Assembly (NCBI GenBank): GCA_028551475.1
Contig: CM052358.1
Span: 808,501-872,500, forward strand
DNA: 64,000 nt
Reading direction: 5' to 3'
Source: Casuarina equisetifolia
Taxonomy: Eukaryota; Streptophyta; Magnoliopsida; Fagales; Casuarinaceae
This document shows, piece by piece, positions 36,131 through 49,774 of this stretch; position 1 is the first letter of the stretch, and each line of letters begins with the position of its first letter. A model generated the notes under the pieces. That model was not told where the DNA came from and searched no databases. It saw only the letters and a list, made by a program, of their open reading frames with translations. The translations under genes were made by a program, and so were the position numbers.

Positions 36131-38680
36131 ATAGAGAACTTCAAATGAAAGTGGAGTAGTCCCCAGTTCCAAGCAAAGGAATACCGAGTTCTTTATATAA
36201 ATAATTCACATACATGGACTTCTAATTGCTTTGGTCTGACTATTCCTTCGGTCTTCCCTGAAGTTCATCGTTGCTTTTGACATCAAATTCCTCCCATTAC
36301 TTTCCATTATCAAGAAAGCAACGTCATGGGCTGCTTTCCTAGAAATTTGACACATTCAATGGACTTTCTGTAGGTGCCAACAGCAGCCTTTCCCCTGTTC
36401 GGACCAGGACCCTAAGGCACCTACCCTCACCATTGTATTGTAAATACCTCTCAACTTTTCCTTCTTCACGGGTGAAAAAAATGGCGATTTTCTCTCACCC
36501 AGTAAACAAAACCAAACAGTGCATTGTCCCTCTATTTATAAGTTACTGGTTTGACACACTGTTAAGCTGGACTATGTCATTCCGGAATTAACCAAAAACA
36601 ACACCGTTTCAGTTCATGACAATGGCATTCGATCGAGTTTAGGAAAATTCTCGATTGATTGTTGGCTGTTCTTATGATCTTGGATTGATGTAGCGGCATC
36701 ATCATCATGTATAGAGATTAGGGTTGCTTTTTATTGAATTTTCTCTTTATAGATTAAGATTTTTGTAGTTTTTGTTACATATTAAGAAGAAGACAATCAT
36801 ACTAATTACACTCTTCAGTGAGACTTTGTTACGTATAAAAGTAATTGATATATAATTTTTGACTTTTCACAAAAAAAAAAGTAATTGATTTTATATTAGA
36901 CCAGTGAAATTAAAGGCATTGATTTATTTCAAACAATAAATTTTTTTTCTTACCTATTTTACATATAAAGATAGTCTCAAGAGAAGCACAATCTTAATGG
37001 ATTCGTTATGGTCTACCCCTTCTTCCCCATACAAATTATAAGTTTTTCCCTCATTCTTTATCTTCTCATAATCACACTGTTGCCTCAACTTTTCATCATT
37101 CTATAATCCACGCTCAGTCATCTTGCCTGGTCTATTACAATACAAGAAACATTAAACACAAGAAAGAAGAGAAATCATGGATTTTTATGTCACCCACGTG
37201 ACAACTTTTCATACTGTGTACGTTGAATGAAATAGGATGAAGGCTGACAATACTATATGTCTATAATGGATCAGCAATGGGGATACAAAAGAAACCATTT
37301 CCACATTGCAAGTGTCAGTATCACACGTAAGTAAGCTACTTTGATATCGTCAAATCGTTGTTGATTCGAGGATTCGAATGTAGAAATGGTTTCTTTTGTC
37401 ATTCGAGAAGAGAAGACGACCAATATGTCCATGTCAAAAGCAAAAACACTGCACGGAGTGAGATTAAAGCTGTTTGGCAAAGTCAAAAGCAAAGCAAAAA
37501 GGAACTTCACGCTGCGTTCACATTGGGAGCCGAATTTCCGTGGATGCTTTGCCTTTCAACTCTCAAGGCCAAATGTTTATTCCACGAACCTTTGTACTGC
37601 CATATTCCCTTGGGACCATCAATTCTCACAACCTCGATTCCACGCTATCAAGATGAACCCTTTCCGTGAGGTGGTAACTTGGGATTCTCTCTTGATTAAA
37701 TGTTAAAGTCTTAGGTAAGCAAGAAGAACATTGATAATATACTTTAAGGAGAAGGGAATATGGACGTTTTATATGATTTATTGACTTATACTTTTTATTG
37801 ACCTATCATGAGCGTCAACAAATGTACGCGTCAAAACGTAGACAACGACTAAATTAAAAACAGCTAAACCTTTAGTTAAACAAATAAAAAGAAACAGTAG
37901 TACTGCATTCCGAGTTGGTATTTATCACTGTAAAGAAATGTATCAAAACCATATCAAGAGTACCCCACATGTAAAAAGAAGCCCGGGCCTTTCTTGGGCA
38001 ATGCTTTTGCTGATAACGTCTCTATGTGTCACTTTTGCTTTTGTTTGCCGTCACAAGTTTTAATAAAGTCTAGATATAAGAAATACTTTTTGAAATCATT
38101 TTTTTATAGAAAAATTTAGCTTTACGACAGTTTCCTTAATCCCGATCTTCCAGCCGCCGGGAAGCTCTCTCTTTTTCTTTGGCCACGACGGCTGCAACTT
38201 CTCCAGGCCCTGCATGGTCCCCTATTGGCAATAGTTCCATGCCTGTATGTTTGTTCTATCCAACGAAGGATTCGCTTAACGACTAAGTTTGGAAGTAACT
38301 TACAACTTCTTTATATTCTATCCCTTCTTTTCACTCATTCTTTATACTCTCATAATTAAACATGTTTATTCTATATAGGAAAGAGGAAAAATAGTGACTT
38401 CTTTTTTATGACAACTTTCCAGACTGTATATAAGTTTGATTGAAATAGTATGAATTTATGATCTTCCGTAGCCAGTCATCATGAGCCCCAATAAATGTTG
38501 ACATCAATCAATCCTGGATAGTGTCGCCTTTCATACTCAGTCATCATGAGATGAGCCTTAATTAATGTTGAAACAGCTAAACTTTGGTTTACTGCATTTT
38601 GATTTGGTATTTATTACAGAAAGGAAATATACCTAAACCATATCTAAAGCAACCCACATGTCAAAAGGAGCCTGGACTCG
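36131..38680. other. Spacer upstream of AGO-D
   Basis: The PCBER promoter relic (36.13-36.40 kb) is followed by a spacer homologous to those of units A, B and E (about 36.78-38.65 kb), with indels. Frames at 37.36-37.7 kb correspond to broken frames in the other spacers and are not taken as genes. A stretch at 38.14-38.21 kb recurs at 19.62 and 48.92 kb. Confidence 0.5.
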
Positions 38681-38689
38681 TAATGCGAT

Positions 38690-38905
38690 GACACTTATGG
38701 CTAGGAGACCTTTCTTGGGCGATGCACTTGCTGTCAAAAGTTTCTACGTCGCAGCATGGGAAGCATTAAGCAATGCACTCGTTATTTCCCCCATCTCGGG
38801 GTTTCCTTTTCCTACCTGGCGGCAACAAGACGACAAACGTTTGCGGAGACTACGAAGGATGCCGGACTTTACAAAAGAAATGCATGGTAGGAGGTACGGA
38901 ATAAG
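38690..38905 (+). other. Conserved AGO-upstream block, unit D (shortened)
   Basis: Same block as in the other units, but the 3' part after ATGCATGG is deleted here, so the ending NVRN..SWRRLPED is missing. The rest, up to the TATA region, is AT-rich and matches other units. Confidence 0.5.
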
Positions 38906-39532
38906 TAGTGAATTGACTTTTGTCATTTAGAATTTAAGACGATTAGACCAATCAAGTTTTACGCCACGGGTTTGGGTTTTAATTCAAAAAAATGGATCTA
39001 ATGATAATCAACCAAAATAAGCGTTGGAAATCCCACCATAATATTGGTTCTTTTCATATACCATAGAATTCTTGCATTTTGGATGGTGCATATCATACAA
39101 ATAGGATATTATCATTCTATGGTTTTTTTTTTCAAGCCTATAATACATTATGTCTACAAGTCAATACCATATAAAAAAACTCTTCTCCTTGTTATTCTTT
39201 TACTTTCTGTCAATAAAATCTTTTATATGGAACATATGTGGTTAACACTTTTTATTAGGTGGGGCTTCTTATTAAGCTCATAATATTTATTCTAAACTAA
39301 ATTTGCGTCGCTTTGGATATGGCCACATTTTTCTTGAATTTGGGTTCTAATTCAAAAAATCAACCTTATTAGAATGAGTAACTAAATCTTTTTATAAACA
39401 TCAACCACCAACTTTTTTCATTAGATTGAGTCTCTCAAGAAGGGTAGAAACGTCACGGAGAGAGAATCGGGAGCGTTCACGTTGCTGATTCTTTTCCACT
39501 CCTCTTAAGTTGTTTGGCTACCTATATATTAT

Positions 39533-39539
39533 GCTCCGG
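39533..39539 (+). promoter_or_regulatory. TATA box of AGO-D
   Basis: TATATAT about 100 bases before the ATG at 39634, followed by the ATGCTCCGGCTTC leader shared with the other copies. Confidence 0.55.
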
Positions 39540-39633
39540 CTTCTGTACCAGGCTCAGGTTGCGGGCCTTCTTTGTCTGCTTTTCTTGTCTCTGAAGCGTT
39601 GTAATTCCCCGCTTCTCCGATCATCTGATCACA

Positions 39634-42600
39634 ATGTCACGTCGGGGTGGTGGCAGACAGCCTGACTCTCGCCGGGACCAGCCGTCTCCGGCTACTCACC
39701 AAGGTAGGGGAAGAGGCAGAGGAAGTGGCGGTGGACGAGGTGGAGGAGGAAGAGGGAGAGGCCGAGATGCTTCTTCAGGCATCCCTTCCAGCCCACCGAC
39801 GGCCACTTTCGTTTCGGAGGCTCCAAGATCATCGGACTCAACTGCGGCGTCGAGTTCAACTCAGTCACCGGTTTCGGCTTCGACCTCGGCGGCTGCTCTG
39901 AGTGGTGAAGTTAAGGAGAAGCTCACATTGCAAGCGCCGGCGCCGGCGCCGGCTCCCCCGATGTCATCAAAAGCATTGAGCTTTCCGAGAAGGCCCGGGT
40001 TTGGAACCATTGGTCAGAAAACTGTTGTCCGAGCAAATCATTTCTTGGTAGAAGTTGCAGACAGAGATCTTCATCACTACGATGTAAGTGCCTGTACTTC
40101 AAAACCTTAATTTTTAAACTCTCCTTCATGGTTCTGTTTCTTTCTTTCATTACATTTAAATGTTTCTCTCCCTCTCTCTCTCTCTCGCAGTTTTTAATGT
40201 TTTCTCTGACTTGTTTGAGATATTATTATACATTTTTCCTGTGTTCTGTTCTTATTTTTAGTTTTGGTCGTTTCCGTGATGTTACACTACCGTTGATTCG
40301 TAAATATGTTTTATTTCCGGTCCGCTGTTTGATCATTTGTGTACACCGTGATACATAATATATTTTCTTTCAATTTGAATTGCTATAGGTTTCCATTTCA
40401 CCAGAGGTCGCTTCTAAGAAAATTTGCAGAGATATAATGAGAGAGCTAGTTAAGTTGTACGGAGAGTCACACTTGGGAAAGCGAAAACCTGCATATGATG
40501 GCAGGAAAAGCCTGTATACGGCCGGGCCATTGCCATTTTCATCGAAAGAGTTTGTTGTCATGTTAATTGACAACGATGATGGTGGAAGAAGAGGAGGAGC
40601 GAGGTATTTTTATTCGTGGAGTGTGTGTGCGTGTAGGTTGCTCAATCTCTTCTTTTGCACATTAAATATTTCATTCATCTGAATGGCTTTGCTCTGCCTT
40701 ATTGCAGAAGAGAACGTCAATTCAGAGTTACGATCAAGTTCGCTTCTATGGCCGACCTTCATCATCTTCGACAATTTTTGTGCGGTATGCAGGCCGATGT
40801 TCCACAAGAAACCATACAAGTTCTTGATGTGGTTCTTCGAGCGGCACCATCAGAAACGTAATCTATGTTTTACATCTTATAGCTGCGTATGCTTTTGTTT
40901 ATCCTCGTATGTATAGGTTTAATCGTAGGTAGGGGTTGCTGAAAATTTGGTTATAGGTATAACGTTGTGGGGAGGTCATTTTACCATCCTCAGTTGGGCG
41001 CAATTGGCGAGCTGGGTAATGGTGTCGCATACTGGAGAGGGTACTATCAGTCTCTTCGTCCGACCCAAATGGGGCTTTCCCTTAATATTGGTATTTGCTT
41101 CCTTCTTCTCCTTAGGGACTTTCCCTTAATACTTATTTATGTAGGAATTGCACAAACATTAGCTTGCTTTTGACATTTGATTCTCGTTTTGTAGATGTGT
41201 CAGCTAGAGCTTTCTACGAACCAATCCTTGTGACAGAGTTTATTTACAAGCATTTCAATTTCAACTTTTCAAGACGTCTCTCGGATCATGATCGTTTGAA
41301 GGTAACATTTCCTAATATAAAATTGGCAGTTGGTTATTTAACCGTGAGTTCGAATGATAGATGCAAGTACAGTGGCTATAATCCAATTGAGAGCTATTCC
41401 CAAAGGAATAGATAGATTGCAATGGATGAAAGCTATCTCACTTGTTGGACCTTTTTATCCAAAAAGGACCTCTGAGAGTAGCAGAATTTAACATTGTTAA
41501 TATGGGGATAGTTGGTCGAGAGAGAATTTTCATAAAATCGTTCTAAAACTTTCTGGAGAGATAAATGTGAGGAAGTGCATACATATGTCTACTATTATTT
41601 AAGAGAGCTTTGCTTTAGAGGCATTTAGTATCTTACAACAAATGGCTTTCTCCCTTGTTTCCTTCTAAAATTGTAGTGGGATGGTGTTCCTTATGAACTA
41701 CATATATCATCTTTGATTTTCTTTTCAGCCATTTCCTCTGAGAAAGATTTTGCTATATTAATGCATAAGCTATTCTCTCTATTGGTTGCTTTCTTTTTTT
41801 TTTTTATGCCTCAAGCTTATGGAGAAAATCTCTTTTTCTGTGATTCTTAGATCAAAAAAGCCTTGAGAGGAATAAATGTAGAGGTTACTCACATGGAGTA
41901 TTCCAGAAGTTATAAAGTCACTAGTGTATCGACACAACCAATTAATCAATTAATGTAAGTACCATGATTCTTTTGTCTAGCTCCCTTTGCACTTGCTTCG
42001 TGATTATATGACTTATCATCATTGATTATTATTATCATCTCTATCTTCCTCTTTCTTGCATTTCTTTGTAGTAGTTGGGTTTTACTAATTACCGTCAGCG
42101 TTTTGTTTCCTATAGGTTTACTCTTGATGACAACAGAACAAGAACGTCAGTTGCTGAATATTATCGTATGAAGTATAACATTGTGCTGCAGTATGTTTCT
42201 CTCCCTGCCCTTCAATCTGGGAGTGATAACAAGCCTATATATTTGCCTATGGAGGTAGTGGTTTTGCTAAAAACTTACTTAGGATTGTAAGTGTTTTTTT
42301 TTTTTTTTTTTTTTCCGGTTGCATTGTTTATGTAGGATTTTCTTTGCATTACAGCTTTGTAAGATTGTTGCCGGACAGAGATACTCAAAGAGATTAAATG
42401 AGAGACAAGTCACAAATTTATTAAGGGCAACTTGTCAGCGGCCTGATGTGAGGGAAAATAATATCAAGGAGGTATTTCAATATTATTAATTTGATAATAA
42501 ATTGTTTATCTCATTTTGTTTTTATTGCAAGTGGCTTCATTGGAATAAATTGAATGGAGATTTGGTCGTGCTAGTATTAAAATGGTAAGGGATTTGTTCT

Positions 42601-45600
42601 CTTTTGTACAAGATGGTCAAGCGAAACAAATTCAATGACAATAAGCTTGTAAACCCTGAGTTTGGAATTCGAGTGAAGGAAGAACTTTCACTGGTTAATG
42701 CTCGAGTTTTGCCATCTCCAATGGTAATTTCCAGTCCTGTGTTCATTGGAGCTATTTTGGCAATCTTAATCAAACGTAATCTCACTTCCACTTTTGTAGC
42801 TTTTATATCATCAATCTGGGAGAGAACAAAGGGAACATCCTACAAGGGGGCAGTGGAATATGATCAACAAGGTGAGTGAAGTTTAACTTTATAGCTGGGT
42901 ACTTGTTTATAGCAACTATGCTTGTCTCCTTTCACCTATCTACCACTAATGACTACTAAATAGCATTGCAGCTGTTTTTAAAGGTGATTTTCTTGCATCA
43001 GAAGTGATTTTTCTGCAAACCCAATCTGCCTACTTTGAGAAACTGCACACATTACCAAGTAATACAGAAAGTTCCAAACAAAATAATGTGGTGTGTAAGG
43101 GAGAAAAGGGGAGAGAGAAACAGAGGGGGGGTAGGGGGCTGGCATTTCGCCAACGACTGGGTTTGTCTTGCAATTTCATTGAAAATGGTGCAGAATCCTG
43201 AAAATATTGTAAGCTTGATTATCCTATGTAATGCTGATGTGTAGAAAATGATCAATGGCGGTAAAGTGGACTTTTGGACTTGTGTGAGCTTCTCGACGAA
43301 AGTGCACAGAAATTTTCCATTTGAATTTTGTGACCAGTTGGTCAATATGTGCAACAGCAAAGGAATGGTATGTCTTCATCGTCCAATGACTACTTTTGCT
43401 TGCATGATATACATAGTTCCTGTCCAGAATGTAAATTGACTTGTGGGCACCTCTGAATATCTTGCCAGCTTTTCAATCAGAGCCCTGTGCTTCCTGTACA
43501 TTCAGCTCATCCTGGTCAAATTGAGATGGCTCTGAGGGATATTCACAAGCGAAGTATGGCAGCAGGAAAACAGCTTCAGCTATTGATAGTTATATTACCT
43601 GATGTCAGTGGGTCATATGGTGAGTGATTTCATTGGAATTCAGATTTGGACTGGAATAGGATTCTCTTCCTCAAAAGTTAGTTGATGTTTGCAGGGAAAA
43701 TCAAACGAGTCTGTGAGACGGAACTTGGAATTGTTTCTCAGTGTTGTCGGACCAAGGAAGCATCAAAGTCTAACAATAAGCAGTATCTTGAGAACCTCTC
43801 CCTAAAAATAAATGTTAAGGTCTGTTTTATTTGACTTCTGGTTGCCTCCTGTAAAATTATTTGGTTTTCGATTATTTGAACCGAGGAATAAAACCTTTAA
43901 CAGGTTGGTGGACGTAACACTGTGTTAAATGATGCTATTCGAAGAAATATTCCTCTTGTGACTGATCTCCCTACAATTATATTTGGTGCGGATGTGACAC
44001 ATCCACAGCCTGGAGAGGACTATTCTCCTTCAATAGCGGCGGTACGTTCTGTAGTTTCATAACCCTTATATAACTTTGTTGTATTGAATGGTTCAGTCGA
44101 TTGACACAGGTAGTGGCTTCCATGGATTGGCCAGAGGTTACCAGTTACAGAGGAATTTTTTCTGCACAGGCTCATCGTGAAGAAATTATACAAGATCTCT
44201 ATAAATCATATCAGGATCCTAAAAGGGGTCTAGTTCATGGAGGAATGTTTAGGTAGGAAGTTGAGAAGCATAGCGCTTTATTGCTGTAGTATTGTTTTCT
44301 TGCCTCGCCTTATAGTCCATGGCCTCTTTGCAGGGAACTACTCATTGCATTCAGAAGATCAACTAATTTGAAACCCCACAGAATTATATTCTACAGGTAA
44401 AATTTTCTTTCACTCATGGAAAGAATAGATCTGTCCTATATGTCTTATCTTACTATCATTGCCTTTCCTTGGCAGAGATGGTGTCAGTGAAGGCCAATTC
44501 AGTCAAGTTCTGCTTTATGAGATGGATGCAATAAGAAAGGTATTGAAGATCTTACTGTGAACTAGGGAGTCTTAGGAATGCCAAGATATAATGGGACAAG
44601 AATGCCTCAGAAGCTATATCCCAAAGAAATAAAGAAGTTTCAAATCAATATGATTGATTGTATTGATTTGATTTGAGCATATCCCAAAGAAATAAAGAAG
44701 TTTCAAATCAATATGATTGATTGTATGATTTGATTTGAGCATATGGTCAGCTTGGGGCGACTCTTATATGTAAGACTTTCTTCCAGGCCTGTCTCTCTCT
44801 GGAGGATGGATATCTACCACCTGTTACCTTTGTCGTGGTCCAGAAAAGACATCACACACGACTCTTTCCTGCAGATCATAGAAATCGTGATCAGACTGAC
44901 CGGAGTGGCAATATTCTTCCAGGTTCTTATGCCTTATCTTAATGTGGTCAATTACAGTTTATTGTTTCTAGGACACCACTGATTTTTTCAGAATCTCTGT
45001 CTAGGTACCGTTGTTGACACCAAGATTTGCCATCCAACAGAGTTTGACTTTTACCTTAACAGCCATGCTGGAATTCAGGTAAAACTAGAGCCAGTTGGTA
45101 AGATTATCTTTCAAAGCATGCATAAACACATAGCTTGATTGGGAAGAAGTAATTAGTTCTTTTGTTTTTATTGCGCTTCTAGGGAACTAGCCGGCCTACA
45201 CACTACCATGTGTTGTATGATGAGAACAGATTCACTGCAGATGGCCTGCAAATGTTAACAAATAGTTTATGCTATACGTAATTTCCTCTTAAACCTCATC
45301 CTTTTGAGTTTACACAATGGATTGCAAAATGTTTGTGCTCTGTATTTTGTTACTCACAACATCCTTTTCAGGTACGCAAGGTGCACTCGATCAGTTTCCA
45401 TAGGTTTGATCTCCCTATCTCATTTCCTACTTATTTTTATCGAAAGTAGCATTTAAGTTGTGTGGATGATATTTACATCAGTGAAAATATACATTACATG
45501 TGCAGTTCCTCCTGCATATTATGCCCATTTGGCAGCTTTTCGAGCCAGATACTACATTGAGGGTGAAACATCAGAGAGCGGCTCTACAAGTGGGGGGGAG

Positions 45601-45669
45601 AGCAGTGTGGAGATGAGGCCCCTTCCTATGATCAAGGACAATGTGAAGAATGTTATGTTTTACTGCTGA
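39634..45669 (+). CDS. AGO5: ARGONAUTE 5-like protein, copy D, intact, 22 exons, 968 aa
   Basis: Exons: 39634-40083, 40389-40603, 40708-40857, 40957-41090, 41195-41301, 41851-41954, 42116-42254, 42355-42471, 42613-42723, 42800-42871, 43245-43367, 43469-43619, 43695-43819, 43904-44041, 44110-44252, 44334-44396, 44476-44539, 44787-44922, 45005-45078, 45183-45277, 45372-45403, 45506-45669. They sum to 2907 nt with every junction in frame. Layout: RG/RGG-rich N-terminus, an Ala-Pro run near residue 102, N domain, PAZ about 330-445, MID about 510-650, PIWI about 650-925. Slicer tetrad: D696 (GADVTHP), E737 (AHREEII), D782 (RDGVSEGQF), H922 (YYAHLAAF). The MID loop is DVSGSYG and the C-terminus is [11 protein letters not shown], as in AGO5. 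Length fits the roughly 1000-aa AGO5 size. This is the best-preserved copy in the window, with no unusual changes at conserved sites. AGO1/10 identity is less likely but not excluded. Confidence 0.92.
44616..44744 (+). repeat. Tandem 63-66-base duplication in AGO-D intron 17
   Basis: Two copies of a unit starting ATATCCCAAAGAAATAAAG and ending TTTGATTTGAGC lie back to back. E and F carry one copy of the unit in the same intron; B and C lack the whole insertion. Confidence 0.8.
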
Positions 45670-46283
45670 ATCTGTTGGCCTTTCCATTACTTTCGAAAGT
45701 AGCTGTTAAACTACCCTAATCAAGAACTCTGGTTCAATTTTTTTCAACTTTCATCTTGCATGCGGTAGATACGCAAGCAAAACATTAAAATTACTCCCAA
45801 AAAAAGAAAAAGAAAAAATGGCGTCTTCGTATCTGCATTGCTCGTCTTTTTTGTAGATTTTTTATTTTTTTTTGTGGATTAGGATAGGTGGTTTCCGTCA
45901 CACTCTAGACAGAAACAACCGATTAATTGTCCCTGTTTGGTTTTAAGTGACTTTTGATTCATGCGTAGCTTGTTTGATGGACCCTTCTGTAGAGCATGGC
46001 ACCAATTAACGCGCTGATGTTTTAGTTTTCAAATCAATGACCTTGTGTCTTATCTATTGCTCGTCAAGAAAGTAAAAGAAGTAAGAAAACATGCCACAAG
46101 AACCAAAGATTGAGGATACATGTAATTTTCATTAGTTGAATCATATTACTGCTTCCATACATATCTCAAAAACAAACGCAGCTGGAACAAGCTGCAAAGC
46201 CCATGAAAACAACAAAGAATGAGGTTTCATTTTGATCTTACATGGTAAGATATAACATATAAAACACAAGGGAAATTCAGGTT

Positions 46284-46460
46284 TTAGAAGAATTGATCGA
46301 GGTATTCATCCACAGTGGTGTGTTTCACTTTTGGATAAAGCTTAGAAGCCTTCACTCCTTAAGAGGGATCAATCTCAAAGTTGGTGGCATCGCCCTTCAC
46401 AAAAGGAGGGATCGATCTCAAAGTTGGTGGCATCACCCTTCGCAAAAACAGAGCGACTGA
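46284..46460 (-). pseudogene. PCBER-like exon 5 relic (unit D)
   Basis: The minus strand resembles the PCBER last exon and ends near the DEYLDQF region, but the stop-proximal codons are altered and a 46-base segment (GAGGGATCNATCTCAAAGTTGGTGGCATC type) is tandemly duplicated inside it. No other PCBER exon lies nearby. Confidence 0.75.
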
Positions 46461-46663
46461 TAGATACAAGGAGGCTTGTGTAATGATTAGTTTCGGTAGG
46501 ATGGTACAAAAGAAATATGATTATCATGACTTAGTAAAGTTTCTATACAATCTATTTTTTGGAAATGTCATTCTAGACTGATAATGGTACCTAAAACTAC
46601 CTATGTGTTTTTTGGTGACTAAAACCAAAGTTTCCTTAATGCCTTAAGTTTGGAAGTATTTTA

Positions 46664-46985
46664 CTACTTTTCGACGAAGAAGATAATCAATTTTTTAATT
46701 ATGATGAAGAAGTTAAAGCATTTAGTAAAGATGAGGATAAACAATCTAAGTATGATGAAGAAATTAAAGTATTTAGTGAAAACGAGGATAAACAATCTGA
46801 GTTTGAAGAAAAAAAATAACTTTTTCTTTAAAAAAAAAATAAGTTGTATAAGAGCATACCATGATAATAAATTAGAAAATAATGAATTTGAACACTTTGT
46901 GAAGATTTTGAGAAGTAAACACAATATTTATGCACTCAAGACACCTCAACAAAATATAGTAGTATAAAGAAAGAATAGAAGCTTA
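46664..46985 (+). mobile_element. Ty1-copia remnant (acidic gag-like repeat plus integrase piece)
   Basis: A frame reading YDEEVKAFSKDEDKQSK then YDEEIKVFSENEDKQSE shows two acidic repeats of about 16 residues. After a stop and an A-run, a second frame gives HDNKLENNEFEHF, then ALKTPQQNIVV and RKNRS. The latter matches the copia integrase end of the pattern (SDHG..)EF.N..F..F..(H)....PRTPQQNGVVERKNR. It is frameshifted and dead, with no LTR seen. Confidence 0.7.
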
Positions 46986-46989
46986 CAAG

Positions 46990-49440
46990 AGTAGGTAGAT
47001 ATATTTTATGTGAATATAACCTATCAAAATATTTTTATTAATACAATTTACCATTTCACCAAAAAACCTATTAAAATAGGTTTGAGAAAGGGCAATAAAT
47101 CCAGTATGTTATATTTGTAATAAAGCGCTGATCAATGAGTTAAAACTCAAACGCACATGGCGGAGATGCCAAAGCTTATTCATAGTTGCTCAATGAATCA
47201 TGAATTCTATACAGTTTACTAAGCAAAAGAAAAAAAAATTATTTAATCTATCGAACTGGGCTAAAACAATAAAATGCCAAATTAAAGGTGGTTGCCATTA
47301 CAAAGAAAGTAGCAAATACACAAGAAGTCAACATAAGCAACACCAATATTCTCAACCGCAACCAATGTTGAGCAACTTCCAAATATGAGCAAAAGAATTT
47401 TCTTCAAATTTACAAAAATGTAGGTGCCTCAAATGAAATAGTTCTTTATTGTCTTTAACACTTCTTGAGTTAGTTCCAGCATAAAAATGTATAAAGGATC
47501 TTTCAATCTTCTAAAGCATGGAAAGTTTGTGTTTAGATTGTAATGCATTATCCCCATTGCTTGGCGCCCGGGCTCCTGATATAAGAACTGTAATTGCTTA
47601 TAATACACCAGGGGACAACTTCACTGGGAAGGTACTTTCAACTTTTGACATTTAATTATACTATGATAATAAAGCAACTGAACACATAACAGTAAATACC
47701 ACATTTTACTTTTTATATCAAATATATTGAGATATATTGTTTCTTTTACAAAAGAAGATTCCTAAACTTAACACATAACTTTTCATTATTATATAATCCA
47801 CGCTCAGTCACCATGCCTAGTCTACCACAATAAAAGCAGTAGTGCAGTAAAACGAACAGTAGGCACAGGAAAGAAGAGAAATCAGGTTTTTTATGTCACT
47901 CACGTGAATACTATGAAGGCTGACCATACTACATGCCTGTATCGTCTTTCCATTTTACGTTGTTTCTATTTCCACATGGCAGGTGTCCGTATTGCACGTG
48001 AGCAAGCTATTTTAGTATCGGGAAATCGCCGTCAATTCGAGGATTCGAACGTAGAGATGGATTCTTTTATCCTTCGAGAAGAGAAGACGGCCAATACGTC
48101 CATGTCCCTGTCCCGTTCACTAGAAACACTGCACAAAGAGAGAACAAAGATGTTTTGGCAAAGGCAAAAGTAAAGCAAAAAGGAACTTCGCGCTGCATGC
48201 ACTTGGAACCATCAATTCTCACAACCTCAATTCCTCGCTATCACGACGAACCCTTTCCATGACGTGATAACTTGGGATTCTCTCTTGATTAAATGTTAAA
48301 GTCTTAGGCATGTAAGAAGTATACTTATAATATATTTAATAAATTTAAATAACTCTTCTCTTTAATAAAGCATCTTAAGAGAAGTGAATATGAACGTTTT
48401 ATATGGTACTAGAGCAAATCTATCTTGTTTGTGATTAGGGTTCAGTTATTCGTGGGTAAACCAGCTAGTGACGTGGTGTTGGAATTTATCACAGGAAAGA
48501 AATGTACCAAAACCTTATCAAAAGTACCCCACATGTAAAAGGAAGCCTGGACCCTCCTTGGGCAAAGCATATGCTGATAGCGTTTCTGTTTGTCACTTTT
48601 GCTTTTGTTTACCGTCACCCGTTTTAAGGAAAAGTCTAGTTAAAATATAAAGAGTGTTAAAGTTATTCGGATTGAATTTTATAGTATAGTATTACAGTTT
48701 AGTTTATCTCAATATCTTTATAAATATGAATAAGTTCCAAAATATATACAGTTAAAGTAGTAGCTGAAATGATTCCGTCGAATGTGAGAAGATGAATTGA
48801 CGTGTTAATATCTAGTTTTATAATGTCAAAAGAAAATTTATAATAAATTTTAAATATAATAGATAATTTTTTAAATAAATTACTAAAAAAAACTTAGCTA
48901 TTTCAACAGTTTTCTCAATCCCGATCTTCCAGCCGCCGGGAGCTTTCTCTCTTTTTCTTTTGCCACGACGACTGCAACTTTTTCGCCAGAAAGAAAAAAA
49001 GATATGGCAGCTTTGCAAACAAAAGGAAGGAAAGAAAGAAAGAAATGGTCCATGCCTGCATGATTTCACGTGTATTTGTTGTTACCTTCAATGAAGGATC
49101 GCTTAACGACTAAGTTTTGAAGTAATCCATGATTTCTTTACATTCTACCCCTTCTTTTTCATACCTCATTAATTAAGTCAACTATCTGAAATTAGTTCCA
49201 ATAACCAAAAGTAATCAAAGAGCAATAATACGAGACGATTGATTAACTATTTCTATCAAAGTTATAAAAACTTTAGAGTTGAAGCTAAAGAAATTTTTTG
49301 TCCTAGATTATTTAAATAAATCTTTCCTTAATTAATATGGCTAGGTTTGGTCCTAATAAATTTCATCCCTTCAAATAACCATTGTCCTTGATGATTAACT
49401 TGGGTAAAGGCCTTAAGAACATGTCAAAAGGAGCCTAGCC
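46990..49440. other. Spacer upstream of AGO-E
   Basis: Homologous to the spacers at 3.9-6.2, 8.6-10.5 and 36.8-38.65 kb, and nearly identical to 57.49-59.98 kb. No gene supported. Confidence 0.5.
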
Positions 49441-49447
49441 TCGTATA

Positions 49448-49774
49448 ATGTTTCTACGCTGCAGCATGAGAAGGATTAAGAGCTGCTACCCCTGGATTTT
49501 CATGAACTTAAGACTTTCATTATTATTGTTTTTGATCCTGGTGTTCTTGCCCCCGTCTCGGGGTTTCCTTTCCCTACCTCGTACAACCAAGACGACAAAC
49601 TTTTGCGGGGACTACGAAGGATGTCAGACTTTACAAAAGAAATGCATGGCAGGAGGCATCGTGAGTAAAAATGGCCCCACGAATATGGGCCCACAAGCCT
49701 TTTTTCATCTCTCGGGAACAAACGACCATGCGAACGTACGCAATATAAGTTGGCGGCGGTTGCCTGAGGATTAA
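49448..49774 (+). other. Conserved AGO-upstream block with 108-codon open frame, unit E
   Basis: Here the block is open from an ATG at 49448 to 49774. A hydrophobic stretch (LRLSLLLFLILVFLPPSRG) precedes KTTNFCGDYEGCQTLQKKC, and the end is NVRNISWRRLPED. It looks superficially like a small secreted Cys-containing peptide. Units A, B and D have frameshifts or truncations, and C keeps only the second half. Coding is possible but unproven; it may be promoter DNA. Confidence 0.3.

Noticed and set aside
39634..40110. Single-exon RG-rich protein instead of AGO exon 1
   Set aside because: A GTAAGT donor follows YD at 40083 and the next exon continues the AGO N domain in frame.
46650..46967. A 105-codon lysine-rich plus-strand protein
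   Set aside because: It is an out-of-frame reading through the copia remnant. The acidic repeat and integrase blocks lie in other frames.
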